From: Streptomyces sp. 549
GTDB lineage: Bacteria > Actinomycetota > Actinomycetes > Streptomycetales > Streptomycetaceae
DNA: 43,368 bases
Assembly: GCF_030124175.1 (NCBI RefSeq)
Contig: NZ_JASKMT010000036.1
Location: 1-43,368, forward strand
Direction: 5' to 3'
The notes under the pieces are model-generated. The model searched no databases, had not been told where the DNA came from, and was given only the letters and a program-made list of their open reading frames with translations. This document shows positions 33,463 through 42,270 of this stretch, one piece after another. Each line of letters begins with the position of its first letter. Position 1 is the stretch's first letter. Both the position numbers and the translations under genes were made by a program.

Positions 33463-34319
33463 GCGACCTGCGCGAGTACGCACCCGGCTACTGGGCGGGC
33501 CGCACCCTGCCGCTGCGGGTGGAGGCCGAACGGCAGCTGCGCCGCCGCCGCACCACGGTGATGGCCGCGCTGCTGACGGCGCTGCCGTTCATCCTGGCCG
33601 CCGCCTTCGCCATCGGTGGCGAGGACGGCGGCGAACGCGGCGGCAACCGCATCAACCTGATGGACACCGCGACCGCCTCGGGGCTGAACTTCGCCGCCAC
33701 CGCGCTGTTCGTGTCGGCCGGGTTCCTGCTGGTCATCCCGGTGGCGCTGTTCTGCGGCGACACGGTGGCGTCCGAGGCGAACTGGGCCTCGCTGCGCTAC
33801 CTGCTGGCGGCGCCGGTGCCGCGCACCCGGCTGCTGCTCAGCAAGCTGGCCGTGGCGCTGGCGTTCAGCCTCGCCGCGATCGTGCTGCTGCCGCTGGTGG
33901 CCCTGGCGGTGGGCACGGTGCTCTACGGCTGGGGACCGTTGCAGGTCCCCACCGGCGGCTCGCTGGCCGCCGGGGACGCCACCGGGCGGCTCGCCGTCGC
34001 GGTCGGGTACGTCTTCGTGTCGCAACTCGTCACCGCCGGTCTGGCGTTCTGGCTGTCCACGGTCACCGACGCACCGCTGGGTGCGGTCGGCGGCGCGGTC
34101 GGGCTGACCATCGTCGGCAATGTGCTGGACGCCGTCACCGCACTCGGCGACTGGCGCGAACTGCTTCCCGCGCACTGGCAGTTCGCCTGGGCGGACGCCC
34201 TACAGCCGACCCTGGAGTGGGGCGGAATGATCAAGGGCTCGGCGGTCTCCGTGGCGTTCGCGCTGGTGCTGTTCGCGCTGGCGTTCCGCCACTTCGCCCG
34301 CAAGGACGTCGTGTCCTGA
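33459..34319 (+). CDS. ABC transporter permease paired with the hydrolase-ATPase
   Basis: 286 residues with about six transmembrane segments (for example TTVMAALLTALPFILAAAF, LFVSAGFLLVIPVALFCG, VALAFSLAAIVLLPLVALAVG and VSVAFALVLFALAFR). It belongs to the ABC-2-like permease group by topology, with an N-terminal cytoplasmic stretch rich in Arg. It has a strong GGAGGTGA ribosome binding site and a 4-bp overlap with the ATPase gene, so the two are made together and presumably form one transporter. Confidence 0.88.
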   Translation: MSDLREYAPGYWAGRTLPLRVEAERQLRRRRTTVMAALLTALPFILAAAFAIGGEDGGERGGNRINLMDTATASGLNFAATALFVSAGFLLVIPVALFCGDTVASEANWASLRYLLAAPVPRTRLLLSKLAVALAFSLAAIVLLPLVALAVGTVLYGWGPLQVPTGGSLAAGDATGRLAVAVGYVFVSQLVTAGLAFWLSTVTDAPLGAVGGAVGLTIVGNVLDAVTALGDWRELLPAHWQFAWADALQPTLEWGGMIKGSAVSVAFALVLFALAFRHFARKDVVS

Positions 34320-34340
34320 CGCGGCCCGCGGACAGAGCGA

Positions 34341-34387
34341 CCAGGGGCCGGGGCGGCCCGCACCACGCGGAACGCCCCGGCCCTTGG
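34341..34387 (+). terminator. Terminator of the hydrolase-ABC operon
   Basis: The 15-base arms at 34341-34355 and 34373-34387 pair fully with one G-U wobble (CCAGGGGCCGGGGCG against CGCCCCGGCCCTTGG). The loop is 17 bases. It starts 22 bases after the permease stop. Confidence 0.8.
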
Positions 34388-34614
34388 CGTGTGCCGGGGC
34401 GGCGGTGGCCGGGCAGCGGGTACGTACGGCCGGTGCGGAAACGGTCCGTCGCCGCGTGGCGGGCACCCAACCGGGTGGCATGCCGTCCCGGCCCGCCGTG
34501 TCGGCCGGTCCGGGCAGCCGCGCTCATCTTCCATGGAGATCCATAGATGTGATGAGCCGCCTATGCCGCCGAAAGGTGTAGCGGGCGGGCGTCAGCTCCC
34601 GGAGGTGGACAGCC

Positions 34615-36924
34615 ATGCCAGCCATCGACACCGCTGCGCGGCGATGCGCGGCCGTACTGGCGGCGGGAATCCTGCTCCCGCCGGTGCTCGCCGGGTGCGG
34701 GGCCGGCACCCCGGCGGACGAGGGCAAGGGCGGCGCCGCCCGGGACGTGCCCGCGGTCTCCCGCGACCGCATCAGCGACGGCGGCAGCCTGCGCTGGGCC
34801 GTCGAGTCGCTGCCCACCACGCTCAACACCTTCCAGAGCGACGCCAACGCGGCCACCGACCGCGTCGCCGACGCCACCCTGCCCCGGATGTTCACCCTCG
34901 ACGGCCGGGCCGAGCCGCAGCTCAACACCGACGTGCTGCGCTCGGCGGAGGTCGTCGCGCGCGAACCCCAGCAGACGGTCGTCTACACCCTGAACCCCAA
35001 AGCCCGCTGGAGCGACGGCAGGCGGATCGACGCGGTCGACTTCCAGGCGCAGTGGAAGGCGCTCGGCGGCTCGGACAACGCCTACTGGACCGCCCGCAAC
35101 GCGGGGTACGAACGCATCCACAAGGTGGAGAAGGGCGACGGCGACGACCAGGTCAAGGTCACCTTCGCCCGCCGCTACAGCGACTGGAAGTCGCTGTTCA
35201 CACCGCTCTACCCCCGGTCGGTGACCGGCCGGCCCAAGGCGTTCAACGACGACTCCCGCACCGCGATGCCCGTCTCCGGCGGGCCGTTCCAGGTCAAGGG
35301 CGGCAAGCTCGACCGCGCGGCCAGGACCGTGGTGCTGGAACGCAACCCGCGGTGGTGGGGAGCCAGGGCCAAGCTCGACGAGATCCGCCTCGTCCCCGTC
35401 GCCCGCACCGCCCGCGGCAAGGCACTCGCAGCCGGCCGCCTGGACTTCGCGGAGATCGAGCAGTCCGCGGTCAGGTCCGTCACCGCCGCTGCCGCCCCGC
35501 CGCAGACCGGCACCGGCCGGGACACCGACCCCGCCGGGGCCCGCGACGACGACGGCAAGAACGGGTCGGGCCGCAGCGGCACGCACCGTGTGCTCGCCCC
35601 GCTGGGCAGCGCCCCGCACGCCGCCGAGGCCCTGCGGGCGTGGGCCCACCGGCACCGCAGCGAGAAGGAGGACGCCAAGGCGCGGGCCGAGGGCGAGAAG
35701 CGCGAAGCGGCCCGGCAGAAGGCCGCCGAGCAGCAGGCCAACCTGCGGGCCCTCACCGTGCGGCGGGCCTACGATCCGGCCTGGACGCAGCTCGCGCTCA
35801 ACGGCACCTCGGGCCCGCTGCGGGACGAGCGGGTGCGGCGGGCGGTCGCCCGCGCGGTGGACCGCGCGGAGCTGGCCGAGGCGGTGCTTCGCCCGGCGGG
35901 TCTGCCCGGCAGGCCGCTCGGCAGCCATCTGCGCATGTACGACCAGGACGGCTACCACGACCACAGCGGGGCCCTCGGCGACGCGGGTGCGGAGTCGGCG
36001 TCCGCGCTGCTCGCGGAGGCGGGCTGGAAGGGCGGCCCGATCGCCGGCACCCGCCGCGCCGACGGCGCCGGTGACGGTGGCGGCACAGAGGGCGACGGCG
36101 GCACAGGCCCGGACGCCGACGACGGCGGCTCGCCGTACGCGGTGACCGCTCCGGTCTTCACCGGCCTCACGCACAGCGCGGCGGCCGCCCACGCGGCCCT
36201 GCTGCGGCAGGCCGCGTACGCCGACGAGGCCGCCGCCGAGTCGGCGGCGGAGGACGGCGCCAAGGGCGCGGCGAAGCGCAGGGCGGCCGCGAAGGAGTCG
36301 ATGCGCAAGGCCAAGGAGGCCGACGCGGCGCTGTCCCGCTTCGTCGGCGGCCTGCTGCGGGCCGAGGGCAGCCTGGTGCGGGCGAAGGAGGGCCGGGAGC
36401 TGGAGCTGAGCATGGTGCTGCCGGCCGGCAAGGGCTCCGCCCAGCTGCGCGACACCGGGCGGCAGGTCGCCCGGATGCTGGAAGGCGTCGGGGTCCGCAC
36501 CAGGATCACCGAGGTCCGTGACGAGTCCTTCTTCAAGGACCACGTGGCCTCCGGCGACTTCGACCTGGCCCTGTTCTCCTGGCCCGCGACCGCCTACCCG
36601 GTGACCGACGCCCGGCCGATCTTCGCCAAGCCGGAGGTCCTCGCCGACGGCTCGCTGCTGATCGAGCAGAACTACACCCGGGTGGGCACCGACCAGATCG
36701 ACCGGCTCTTCGAGCAGGCGGCCAACGAGCTGGACGAGGGCAGGAAGCGGGACCTGGTCAAGCGGATCGACGCCCGGGTGTGGGCGGTCGCCGGGTCGGT
36801 GCCGCTCTACCAGAGGCCGCAGCTGGTGGCGGTCAACAGCAGGCTGGGGAACATCGGCGCCTTCGGCTTCCAGACCCCCCGCTACCAGGACATCGGCTAC
36901 CTGCGGGGCGGCGCGCAGGCGTAG
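34615..36924 (+). CDS. ABC transporter solute-binding lipoprotein (SBP family 5-like) with charged insert
   Basis: A 769-residue lipoprotein. The signal peptide ends in lipobox LAGC with lipidated C28. The family 5 (peptide/nickel) fold is seen in LRWAVESLPTTLNTFQ, YTLNPKARWSDGRRIDAVDFQAQW, GGPFQVKGGKL and a C-terminal lobe with VGTDQIDRLFEQA. It is much longer than the usual 500-550 residues because of two Lys/Glu/Ala-rich helical, probably coiled-coil inserts (about 340-385 and 535-585) and a Gly/Asp-rich linker (about 480-505). GGAGG precedes the ATG. No permease or ATPase is adjacent, so it is an orphan or serves a transporter elsewhere. A hairpin terminator follows. Confidence 0.88.
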   Translation: MPAIDTAARRCAAVLAAGILLPPVLAGCGAGTPADEGKGGAARDVPAVSRDRISDGGSLRWAVESLPTTLNTFQSDANAATDRVADATLPRMFTLDGRAEPQLNTDVLRSAEVVAREPQQTVVYTLNPKARWSDGRRIDAVDFQAQWKALGGSDNAYWTARNAGYERIHKVEKGDGDDQVKVTFARRYSDWKSLFTPLYPRSVTGRPKAFNDDSRTAMPVSGGPFQVKGGKLDRAARTVVLERNPRWWGARAKLDEIRLVPVARTARGKALAAGRLDFAEIEQSAVRSVTAAAAPPQTGTGRDTDPAGARDDDGKNGSGRSGTHRVLAPLGSAPHAAEALRAWAHRHRSEKEDAKARAEGEKREAARQKAAEQQANLRALTVRRAYDPAWTQLALNGTSGPLRDERVRRAVARAVDRAELAEAVLRPAGLPGRPLGSHLRMYDQDGYHDHSGALGDAGAESASALLAEAGWKGGPIAGTRRADGAGDGGGTEGDGGTGPDADDGGSPYAVTAPVFTGLTHSAAAAHAALLRQAAYADEAAAESAAEDGAKGAAKRRAAAKESMRKAKEADAALSRFVGGLLRAEGSLVRAKEGRELELSMVLPAGKGSAQLRDTGRQVARMLEGVGVRTRITEVRDESFFKDHVASGDFDLALFSWPATAYPVTDARPIFAKPEVLADGSLLIEQNYTRVGTDQIDRLFEQAANELDEGRKRDLVKRIDARVWAVAGSVPLYQRPQLVAVNSRLGNIGAFGFQTPRYQDIGYLRGGAQA

Positions 36925-36964
36925 CCCGGGGACAGCCGGGGCGCAGCCCCGGAGGGGGCGGGAA

Positions 36965-36998
36965 ACGGCCCGGGACGACCACGGCCGTCCCGGGCCGT
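36965..36998 (+). terminator. Terminator after the solute-binding lipoprotein gene
   Basis: Perfect 13-bp arms at 36965-36977 (ACGGCCCGGGACG) and 36986-36998 around an 8-base loop, 41 bases past the stop. It separates this gene from typA. Confidence 0.8.
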
Positions 36999-37147
36999 AC
37001 CATGGGGGCTGAGGCCGCGGCGATGCCGCTGCAGTCTTCCGGGGCCAGACCCCGGGCCCCTGGGCCGGCAACCGGCCCGGCGGGGAGCGACTAAAGCGAC
37101 TGAGAACGTCGCACCGCCGTCACCGATCCGGGAGAAGCGCCGCCAGC

Positions 37148-39013
37148 ATGCCCACGCGTAATGACATCCGTAACGTCGCCATCGTCGCGCACGTCGACCA
37201 CGGCAAGACGACCCTGGTCGACGCCATGCTCAAGCAGGCAGGCGCCTTCGCGGCCCACCAGCATCTGGACGACCGGATGATGGACTCCAACGACCTGGAG
37301 CGCGAGAAGGGCATCACCATTCTCGCGAAGAACACCGCGGTCCGCTACCACCCCAAGGGCGGCGGCGAGTCCATCGTCATCAACATCATCGACACCCCGG
37401 GCCACGCCGACTTCGGCGGCGAGGTGGAGCGCGGCCTGTCGATGGTGGACGCGGTCGTGCTCCTCGTCGACGCCTCCGAGGGCCCGCTGCCGCAGACCCG
37501 CTTCGTGCTGCGCAAGGCGCTGCAGGCCAAGCTCCCCGTCATCCTGTGCATCAACAAGACGGACCGGCCCGACTCGCGGATCGCCGAGGTCGTCGACGAG
37601 ACGTACGACCTCTTCCTCGACCTGGACGCGACCGAGGAGCAGATCGAGTTCCCGATCGTCTACGCCTGCGCCCGGGACGGCGTCGCCTCGCTGACGAAGC
37701 CCGAGGACGGCAGCGTCCCGCAGGACAGCGACAGCCTGGAGCCGTTCTTCACCACGCTGCTGGAGACGGTCCCCGCCCCGGTGTACGACGAGGGCGCGCC
37801 GCTGCAGGCCCACGTCACCAACCTGGACGCGGACAACTTCCTCGGCCGGATCGCGCTCTGCCGCGTCCAGCAGGGCGAGCTGCGCAAGGGCCAGACGGTC
37901 GCCTGGATGAAGCGGGACGGATCGGTGCACTCCGTCCGCATCACCGAGCTGCTGATGACGGAGGCGCTCACCCGCAAGCCCGCCGAGGTCGCCAAGCCCG
38001 GTGACATCTGCGCGGTGGCGGGCATCGCCGACATCATGATCGGCGAGACGCTGGCCGACCCGGAGAACCCGGTGGCGCTGCCGCTCATCAAGGTCGACGA
38101 GCCGGCCATCTCGATGACCATCGGCGCCAACACCTCGCCGCTGGTCGGCAAGGGCGGCAAGGGCCACAAGGTCACCGCGCGCCTGGTCAAGGACCGGCTC
38201 GACCGCGAGCTGATCGGCAACGTGTCGCTGCGTGTGCTGCCGACCGAGCGCCCCGACGCCTGGGAGGTGCAGGGCCGCGGTGAGCTGGCGCTGGCCATCC
38301 TCGTCGAGACGATGCGCCGGGAGGGCTTCGAGCTGACCGTCGGCAAGCCCGAGGTGGTCACCCGTGAGATCGACGGCAAGCTGCACGAGCCGATCGAGCG
38401 CATGACCATCGACTGCCCCGAGGAGCACCTCGGCGCCATCACGCAGCTCATGGCCTCGCGCAAGGGCCGCATGGAGACCATGACGAACCACGGTTCGGGC
38501 TGGGTCCGCATGGAGTTCCTGGTGCCGTCCCGCGGTCTGATCGGCTTCCGTACCGAGTTCCTGACCGAGACCCGCGGCACGGGCATCGCGCACTCCATCT
38601 CCGAGGGCCACGAGCCCTGGGTGGGGGAGCTGCGCACCCGGCACAGCGGCTCCCTGGTCGCGGACCGGGCGGGCAGCGCCACCCCGTTCGCCATGATGAA
38701 CCTCCAGGAGCGGGGCACGATCTTCATCGAGCCCGGCACCGAGGTGTACGAGGGCATGATCGTCGGTGAGAACTCGCGCTCCGACGACATGGACGTGAAC
38801 ATCACCAAGGAGAAGAAGCTCACCAACATGCGTGCGGCCTCCTCCGACACCACGGAGAACCTGGTGCCGCCGCGCCGCCTCTCGCTGGAGCAGTCCCTGG
38901 AGTTCTGCCGCGAGGACGAGTGCATCGAGGTGACCCCGGAGACGGTCCGCATCCGCAAGGTCGCGCTGGACCAGCGCGAGCGTGCCAGGACCGCCTCGCG
39001 CGCCAAGCGCTGA
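37148..39013 (+). CDS. typA: Ribosome-associated translational GTPase TypA/BipA
   Basis: 621 residues, the usual length for TypA. G1 is AHVDHGKTT (14-22), G2 lies in REKGITI, G3 is DTPGHADFGGEV and G4 is NKTDRP. Domain 2 (about 205-300), the EF-G-like domains (RGELALAILVETMRREGFEL, GRMETM) and the TypA-specific C-terminal domain (NSRSDDMDVNITKEKKLTNMRAA) are all present. TypA binds 70S ribosomes and supports assembly and translation under stress. The ATG is at MPTRNDIRN; GGGAG lies 14 bases upstream. It stands alone between two strong terminators, so it is monocistronic. Confidence 0.98.
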   Translation: MPTRNDIRNVAIVAHVDHGKTTLVDAMLKQAGAFAAHQHLDDRMMDSNDLEREKGITILAKNTAVRYHPKGGGESIVINIIDTPGHADFGGEVERGLSMVDAVVLLVDASEGPLPQTRFVLRKALQAKLPVILCINKTDRPDSRIAEVVDETYDLFLDLDATEEQIEFPIVYACARDGVASLTKPEDGSVPQDSDSLEPFFTTLLETVPAPVYDEGAPLQAHVTNLDADNFLGRIALCRVQQGELRKGQTVAWMKRDGSVHSVRITELLMTEALTRKPAEVAKPGDICAVAGIADIMIGETLADPENPVALPLIKVDEPAISMTIGANTSPLVGKGGKGHKVTARLVKDRLDRELIGNVSLRVLPTERPDAWEVQGRGELALAILVETMRREGFELTVGKPEVVTREIDGKLHEPIERMTIDCPEEHLGAITQLMASRKGRMETMTNHGSGWVRMEFLVPSRGLIGFRTEFLTETRGTGIAHSISEGHEPWVGELRTRHSGSLVADRAGSATPFAMMNLQERGTIFIEPGTEVYEGMIVGENSRSDDMDVNITKEKKLTNMRAASSDTTENLVPPRRLSLEQSLEFCREDECIEVTPETVRIRKVALDQRERARTASRAKR

Positions 39014-39041
39014 CCCTGCCTGACTGCCTGACTGCCTGACT

Positions 39042-39083
39042 GACGAGGGCGCGGCCACCCGCCAAGGGGGCCGCGCCCTCGTC
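39042..39083 (+). terminator. Terminator of typA
   Basis: Perfect 15-bp arms at 39042-39056 and 39069-39083 around a 12-base loop. Just before it, an 8-base unit TGCCTGAC is repeated three times (39017-39040), directly after the stop codon. Confidence 0.85.
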
Positions 39084-39573
39084 CGTGTGCGCGGGCGGCG
39101 GGGGAGATCTGGCGGCAGGTCATGGATCGGCGGAAGTGCCGGAATTGATGCCTCGTGTCGCTTTTGTTGAGGCATATCAGAAGAGGTGGGCGAGGAGACG
39201 TGAGAGATGTCTCCTCTTATCCTTTTGATCTTTCCGAGTCAAACACTTTGGTCCAGTGCATGTCCGGAAACCGAACGCCAGATGCCGGAAGACGCGTTAA
39301 CAGTCCGTTTCGCGGCTGTCTGTAACGGATTGCTTTGTCCGGATTTCGGATATCCGTCCTGTCGGTATGTGACCAAACCGAGATCCCTGACGTGTGGTTT
39401 ACGAGCGCCGCGTGCCCAATAGTTGGCTTCATCGAGCTCGGGTCTGCGAGTCACGCACTGTTGGGGAGCGCTGATTCGTGATTCCGGGGGTGGCTGCTGC
39501 CGGTATGCATGCCGGCAGGACAGTTGCATCCCCCGTTCCCGTAATGACAGTGGACTCCTGAGGAGGCATACCC
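39084..39573 (+). promoter_or_regulatory. Long lower-GC leader of the peptide importer operon
   Basis: 490 bases without a supportable gene and clearly poorer in GC than its neighbours. An 8-bp hairpin (39192-39199 with 39209-39216, GAGGAGAC/GTCTCCTC) is followed by a T-rich run (TTATCCTTTTGATCTTT), which looks like an intrinsic terminator or attenuator. A second 7-bp hairpin lies at 39497-39518 (CTGCCGG/CCGGCAG). GAGGAGG shortly before 39574 is the ribosome binding site. The promoter itself was not assigned. Confidence 0.5.
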
Positions 39574-41205
39574 ATGCGCGGTGCCAAGAGCGCCAAGTGG
39601 GTCGCGAGTGCGATCGTCGTGGCCCTGGCCGCGACCGCCTGTGGCGGCGGCAGCGGTGACAGTGACGAGGGCGGCAAGGGCGGATACGACCCTGACGGCA
39701 TCGTCAAGCTCGCCAACAGCGAGCCGCAGGCACTTCTCCAGCCCGCCAACTCCCAGGACACCGCGGGCGGCCAGGTCATCAAGGGCCTGTTCACCCCGCT
39801 CGTCGACTGGGACGAGAAGGGCGAGCTCCAGATGATGAACGCGGAGTCGGTCGAGTCCGACGACGCGCAGACCTGGACCGTGAAGCTCAAGAAGGGCTGG
39901 ACGTTCCACGACGGCGAGGAAGTCACCGCCAAGTCGTACGTCGACGCCTGGAACTGGGCGGCGAACATCGAGAACGAGCAGAAGAACAGCTACTGGTTCG
40001 AGGACATCAAGGGCTACGAGGACGTCCACCCCGAGAAGGGCAAGCCCTCGAAGACCGAGATGGAGGGTCTGAAGGTCGTCGACGACCAGACCTTCACCAT
40101 CGAGCTGAAGAACAAGGTCAGCTACTTCGACTTCAAGCTGGCCTACAACTGCTGGTCCCCGCTGCCCAGCAAGTTCTACGACGACCCCGAGGCCTACGGC
40201 AAGAAGCCGGTCGGCAACGGCCCCTACAAGTTCAAGAGCTGGGACCGGAAGAAGAAGATCTCGGTCGTCCGCTTCGACGACTACAAGGGTCCGGACAAGG
40301 CCAAGAACGGCGGCGTCGACTACGTCAACTACCAGACGGCCGAAGCCGAGTACGACGCGGTCAAGTCCGACAAGGCCGACATCATCACCATGGTGCCGCC
40401 GCGCGACCTGCCGAAGTACAAGGACGACCTCGGCGACCGCGCCGTGGACGCCCCCATGGCCGGCATCCAGACCCTCCAGCTCAACTTCAAGGCCAAGGGC
40501 TGGGAGGACGTCGACCCGCTGGTGCTCCGCGGCATCTCGCAGGCGATCGACCGGGACACGATCACCAAGACCGTGCTGAACGGCACCCGTGACCCCGCGA
40601 ACAGCCTCACCGCTCCGAACCTCCAGGGTCACGAGCCCGAGGTCGGCGGCGACTACGCCAAGTTCGACCCCGAGGCTGCCAAGAAGAACATCAAGGACGG
40701 CGGCGGCGTCCCGAACGACGAGATCTTCCTCCAGTACAACGCCGACGGCGGTCACAAGGAGTGGGTCGAGGCGGTCTGCAACAGCATCCGCCAGGCCACC
40801 GGCGTGGAGTGCACGCCCGACTCCAAGCCCGACTTCCAGACGGACCTCAACATCCGTGAGTCCGGCGACGTCAAGACCTTCTACCGCGGTGGCTGGGTGC
40901 TCGACTACCCGGTCAACGTGAACTTCCTGAAGGAGCAGTACTTCTCCACCGCGGGCGCCAACTACGGCAAGTTCAGCAACAAGAAGGTCGACGAGCTCTT
41001 CAAGAAGGGCGACCAGGCCGAGACGCTGGAGGAGACCGTCAAGGCGTACCAGGAGGCCGAGAAGTACATGTTCGAGGAGGTCGCGATGCCGGCCATCCCG
41101 CTCTGGTACTACAAGACGAACGCCGGCCACAGCACCAAGGTGGACAACGTGAAGTTCGACCTCGCGAACTTCGCCATCGTCCAGGACGTGCAGGTCAAGA
41201 AGTAA
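39574..41205 (+). CDS. Oligopeptide ABC transporter substrate-binding lipoprotein (OppA/DppA/BldKB-like)
   Basis: 543 residues. The lipoprotein signal ends at C23 (LAATAC-GGG). The family 5 binding protein motifs are GGQVIKGLFTPLVDWDEKG, LKKGWTFHDGEEVTAKSYVDAWNW, KKPVGNGPYKFKSWDRKKKI and LRGISQAIDRDTI. It delivers peptides to the permeases encoded downstream. Gene order (binding protein, two permeases, ATPase) is that of Opp/Dpp and the Streptomyces BldK systems. Whether this is BldK itself cannot be decided from the sequence alone. The gene is followed by a strong hairpin before the permeases. Confidence 0.93.
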   Translation: MRGAKSAKWVASAIVVALAATACGGGSGDSDEGGKGGYDPDGIVKLANSEPQALLQPANSQDTAGGQVIKGLFTPLVDWDEKGELQMMNAESVESDDAQTWTVKLKKGWTFHDGEEVTAKSYVDAWNWAANIENEQKNSYWFEDIKGYEDVHPEKGKPSKTEMEGLKVVDDQTFTIELKNKVSYFDFKLAYNCWSPLPSKFYDDPEAYGKKPVGNGPYKFKSWDRKKKISVVRFDDYKGPDKAKNGGVDYVNYQTAEAEYDAVKSDKADIITMVPPRDLPKYKDDLGDRAVDAPMAGIQTLQLNFKAKGWEDVDPLVLRGISQAIDRDTITKTVLNGTRDPANSLTAPNLQGHEPEVGGDYAKFDPEAAKKNIKDGGGVPNDEIFLQYNADGGHKEWVEAVCNSIRQATGVECTPDSKPDFQTDLNIRESGDVKTFYRGGWVLDYPVNVNFLKEQYFSTAGANYGKFSNKKVDELFKKGDQAETLEETVKAYQEAEKYMFEEVAMPAIPLWYYKTNAGHSTKVDNVKFDLANFAIVQDVQVKK

Positions 41206-41269
41206 CCGTCGTCGAGTAGCTGCGCACAGGCAGACGCCGGCCACCCTCGCCGGTCGTCCCGTGCAAGGG

Positions 41270-41313
41270 GGAGCCGAGGGCCGTTCCTGCAGACAGGAAC
41301 AGCCCTCGGCTCC
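41270..41313 (+). terminator. Long intra-operon hairpin after the binding-protein gene
   Basis: A 12-bp outer stem (41270-41281 with 41302-41313) and a 7-bp inner stem (41283-41289 with 41294-41300) are separated by one C-A mismatch, with a 4-base loop. It lies 65 bases past the binding-protein stop and 28 bases before the first permease, so it may act as partial terminator or 3' RNA stabiliser giving excess binding protein. Confidence 0.8.
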
Positions 41314-41340
41314 TTCTGAATGAGCAACGTGGAGGAAATA

Positions 41341-42270
41341 ATGGGGCGCTATGTCGCAAGGCGACTGCTCCAGATGATCCCGGTCTTCCTCGGGGTCACT
41401 TTGATGGTCTTCCTCATGATGTACGCCCTGCCCGGCGACCCCGTGCGGGCTCTCTACGGAGACCAGACGTACGACCCGGCCCAGATCGCGGCCATCAAGG
41501 CGGACCTGGGGCTCGACCAGCCCCTGTGGAAGCAGTACATGGACTACCTGTTCGGCCTCGTGCAAGGGGACTTCGGACAGCAGATCGCCAGCCAGGTGCC
41601 GGTGTCGGAGATCATCGCGGACGCTCTGCCGATCACCGCCAGGCTCGCGCTCCTGGCCTTCGCCTTCACGGTCGTGTTCGGTATCGCTCTCGGCATGATC
41701 GCCGGTCTCAAGGCGGGCCGGCCGGTCGACACCGCCGTGTTGATCGTCACCCTGCTCTTCATCTCGGTGCCGGTCTTCGTGCTCGGCTACCTCGCCCAGT
41801 TCTTCTTCGGGCACACGCTCGGCTGGGTGACCCCGGTCGTGCAGGACTCCGACAACTGGGGCGAGCTGCTGCTGCCAGCCATGGTGCTCGGCTCGCTGTC
41901 CCTGGCGTACGTCGCCCGGCTCACCCGGACCTCGATCGCCGAGAACCTGCGCTCGGACTACATGCGCACCGCCGTCGCCAAGGGCCTGCCCCGGCACCGG
42001 ATCCTCAGCGTGCACCTGCTGCGAAACTCCCTCATCCCGGTGGTGACCTTCCTGGGCGTGGACATCGGCAGCCTCATGGCCGGAGCCGTCGTGACCGAGG
42101 GCATCTTCAACATCAACGGCATCGGCAGTGAGCTGTTCGAGGCGCTCTTCCGCCGCGAGGGCTCCACCGTCGTCGGCATCGTGTCGCTGATCGTGATCAT
42201 CTACCTCGCCGTCAGCCTCATCGTCGACCTGCTCTACGCGGTCCTGGACCCGAGGATTCGCTATGCCTGA
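41341..42270 (+). CDS. Peptide ABC transporter permease (OppB/DppB type)
   Basis: 309 residues with about six transmembrane helices. It opens MGRYVARRLLQMIPVFLGVT, typical of DppB/OppB, then PGDPVRALYGDQ and the cytoplasmic EAA loop VAKGLPRHRILSVHLLRNSLIPV that contacts the ATPase. The ATG at 41341 follows GGAGGAAATA; an upstream in-frame ATG at 41320 is less likely. It overlaps the next permease gene by 8 bp. Confidence 0.95.
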   Translation: MGRYVARRLLQMIPVFLGVTLMVFLMMYALPGDPVRALYGDQTYDPAQIAAIKADLGLDQPLWKQYMDYLFGLVQGDFGQQIASQVPVSEIIADALPITARLALLAFAFTVVFGIALGMIAGLKAGRPVDTAVLIVTLLFISVPVFVLGYLAQFFFGHTLGWVTPVVQDSDNWGELLLPAMVLGSLSLAYVARLTRTSIAENLRSDYMRTAVAKGLPRHRILSVHLLRNSLIPVVTFLGVDIGSLMAGAVVTEGIFNINGIGSELFEALFRREGSTVVGIVSLIVIIYLAVSLIVDLLYAVLDPRIRYA

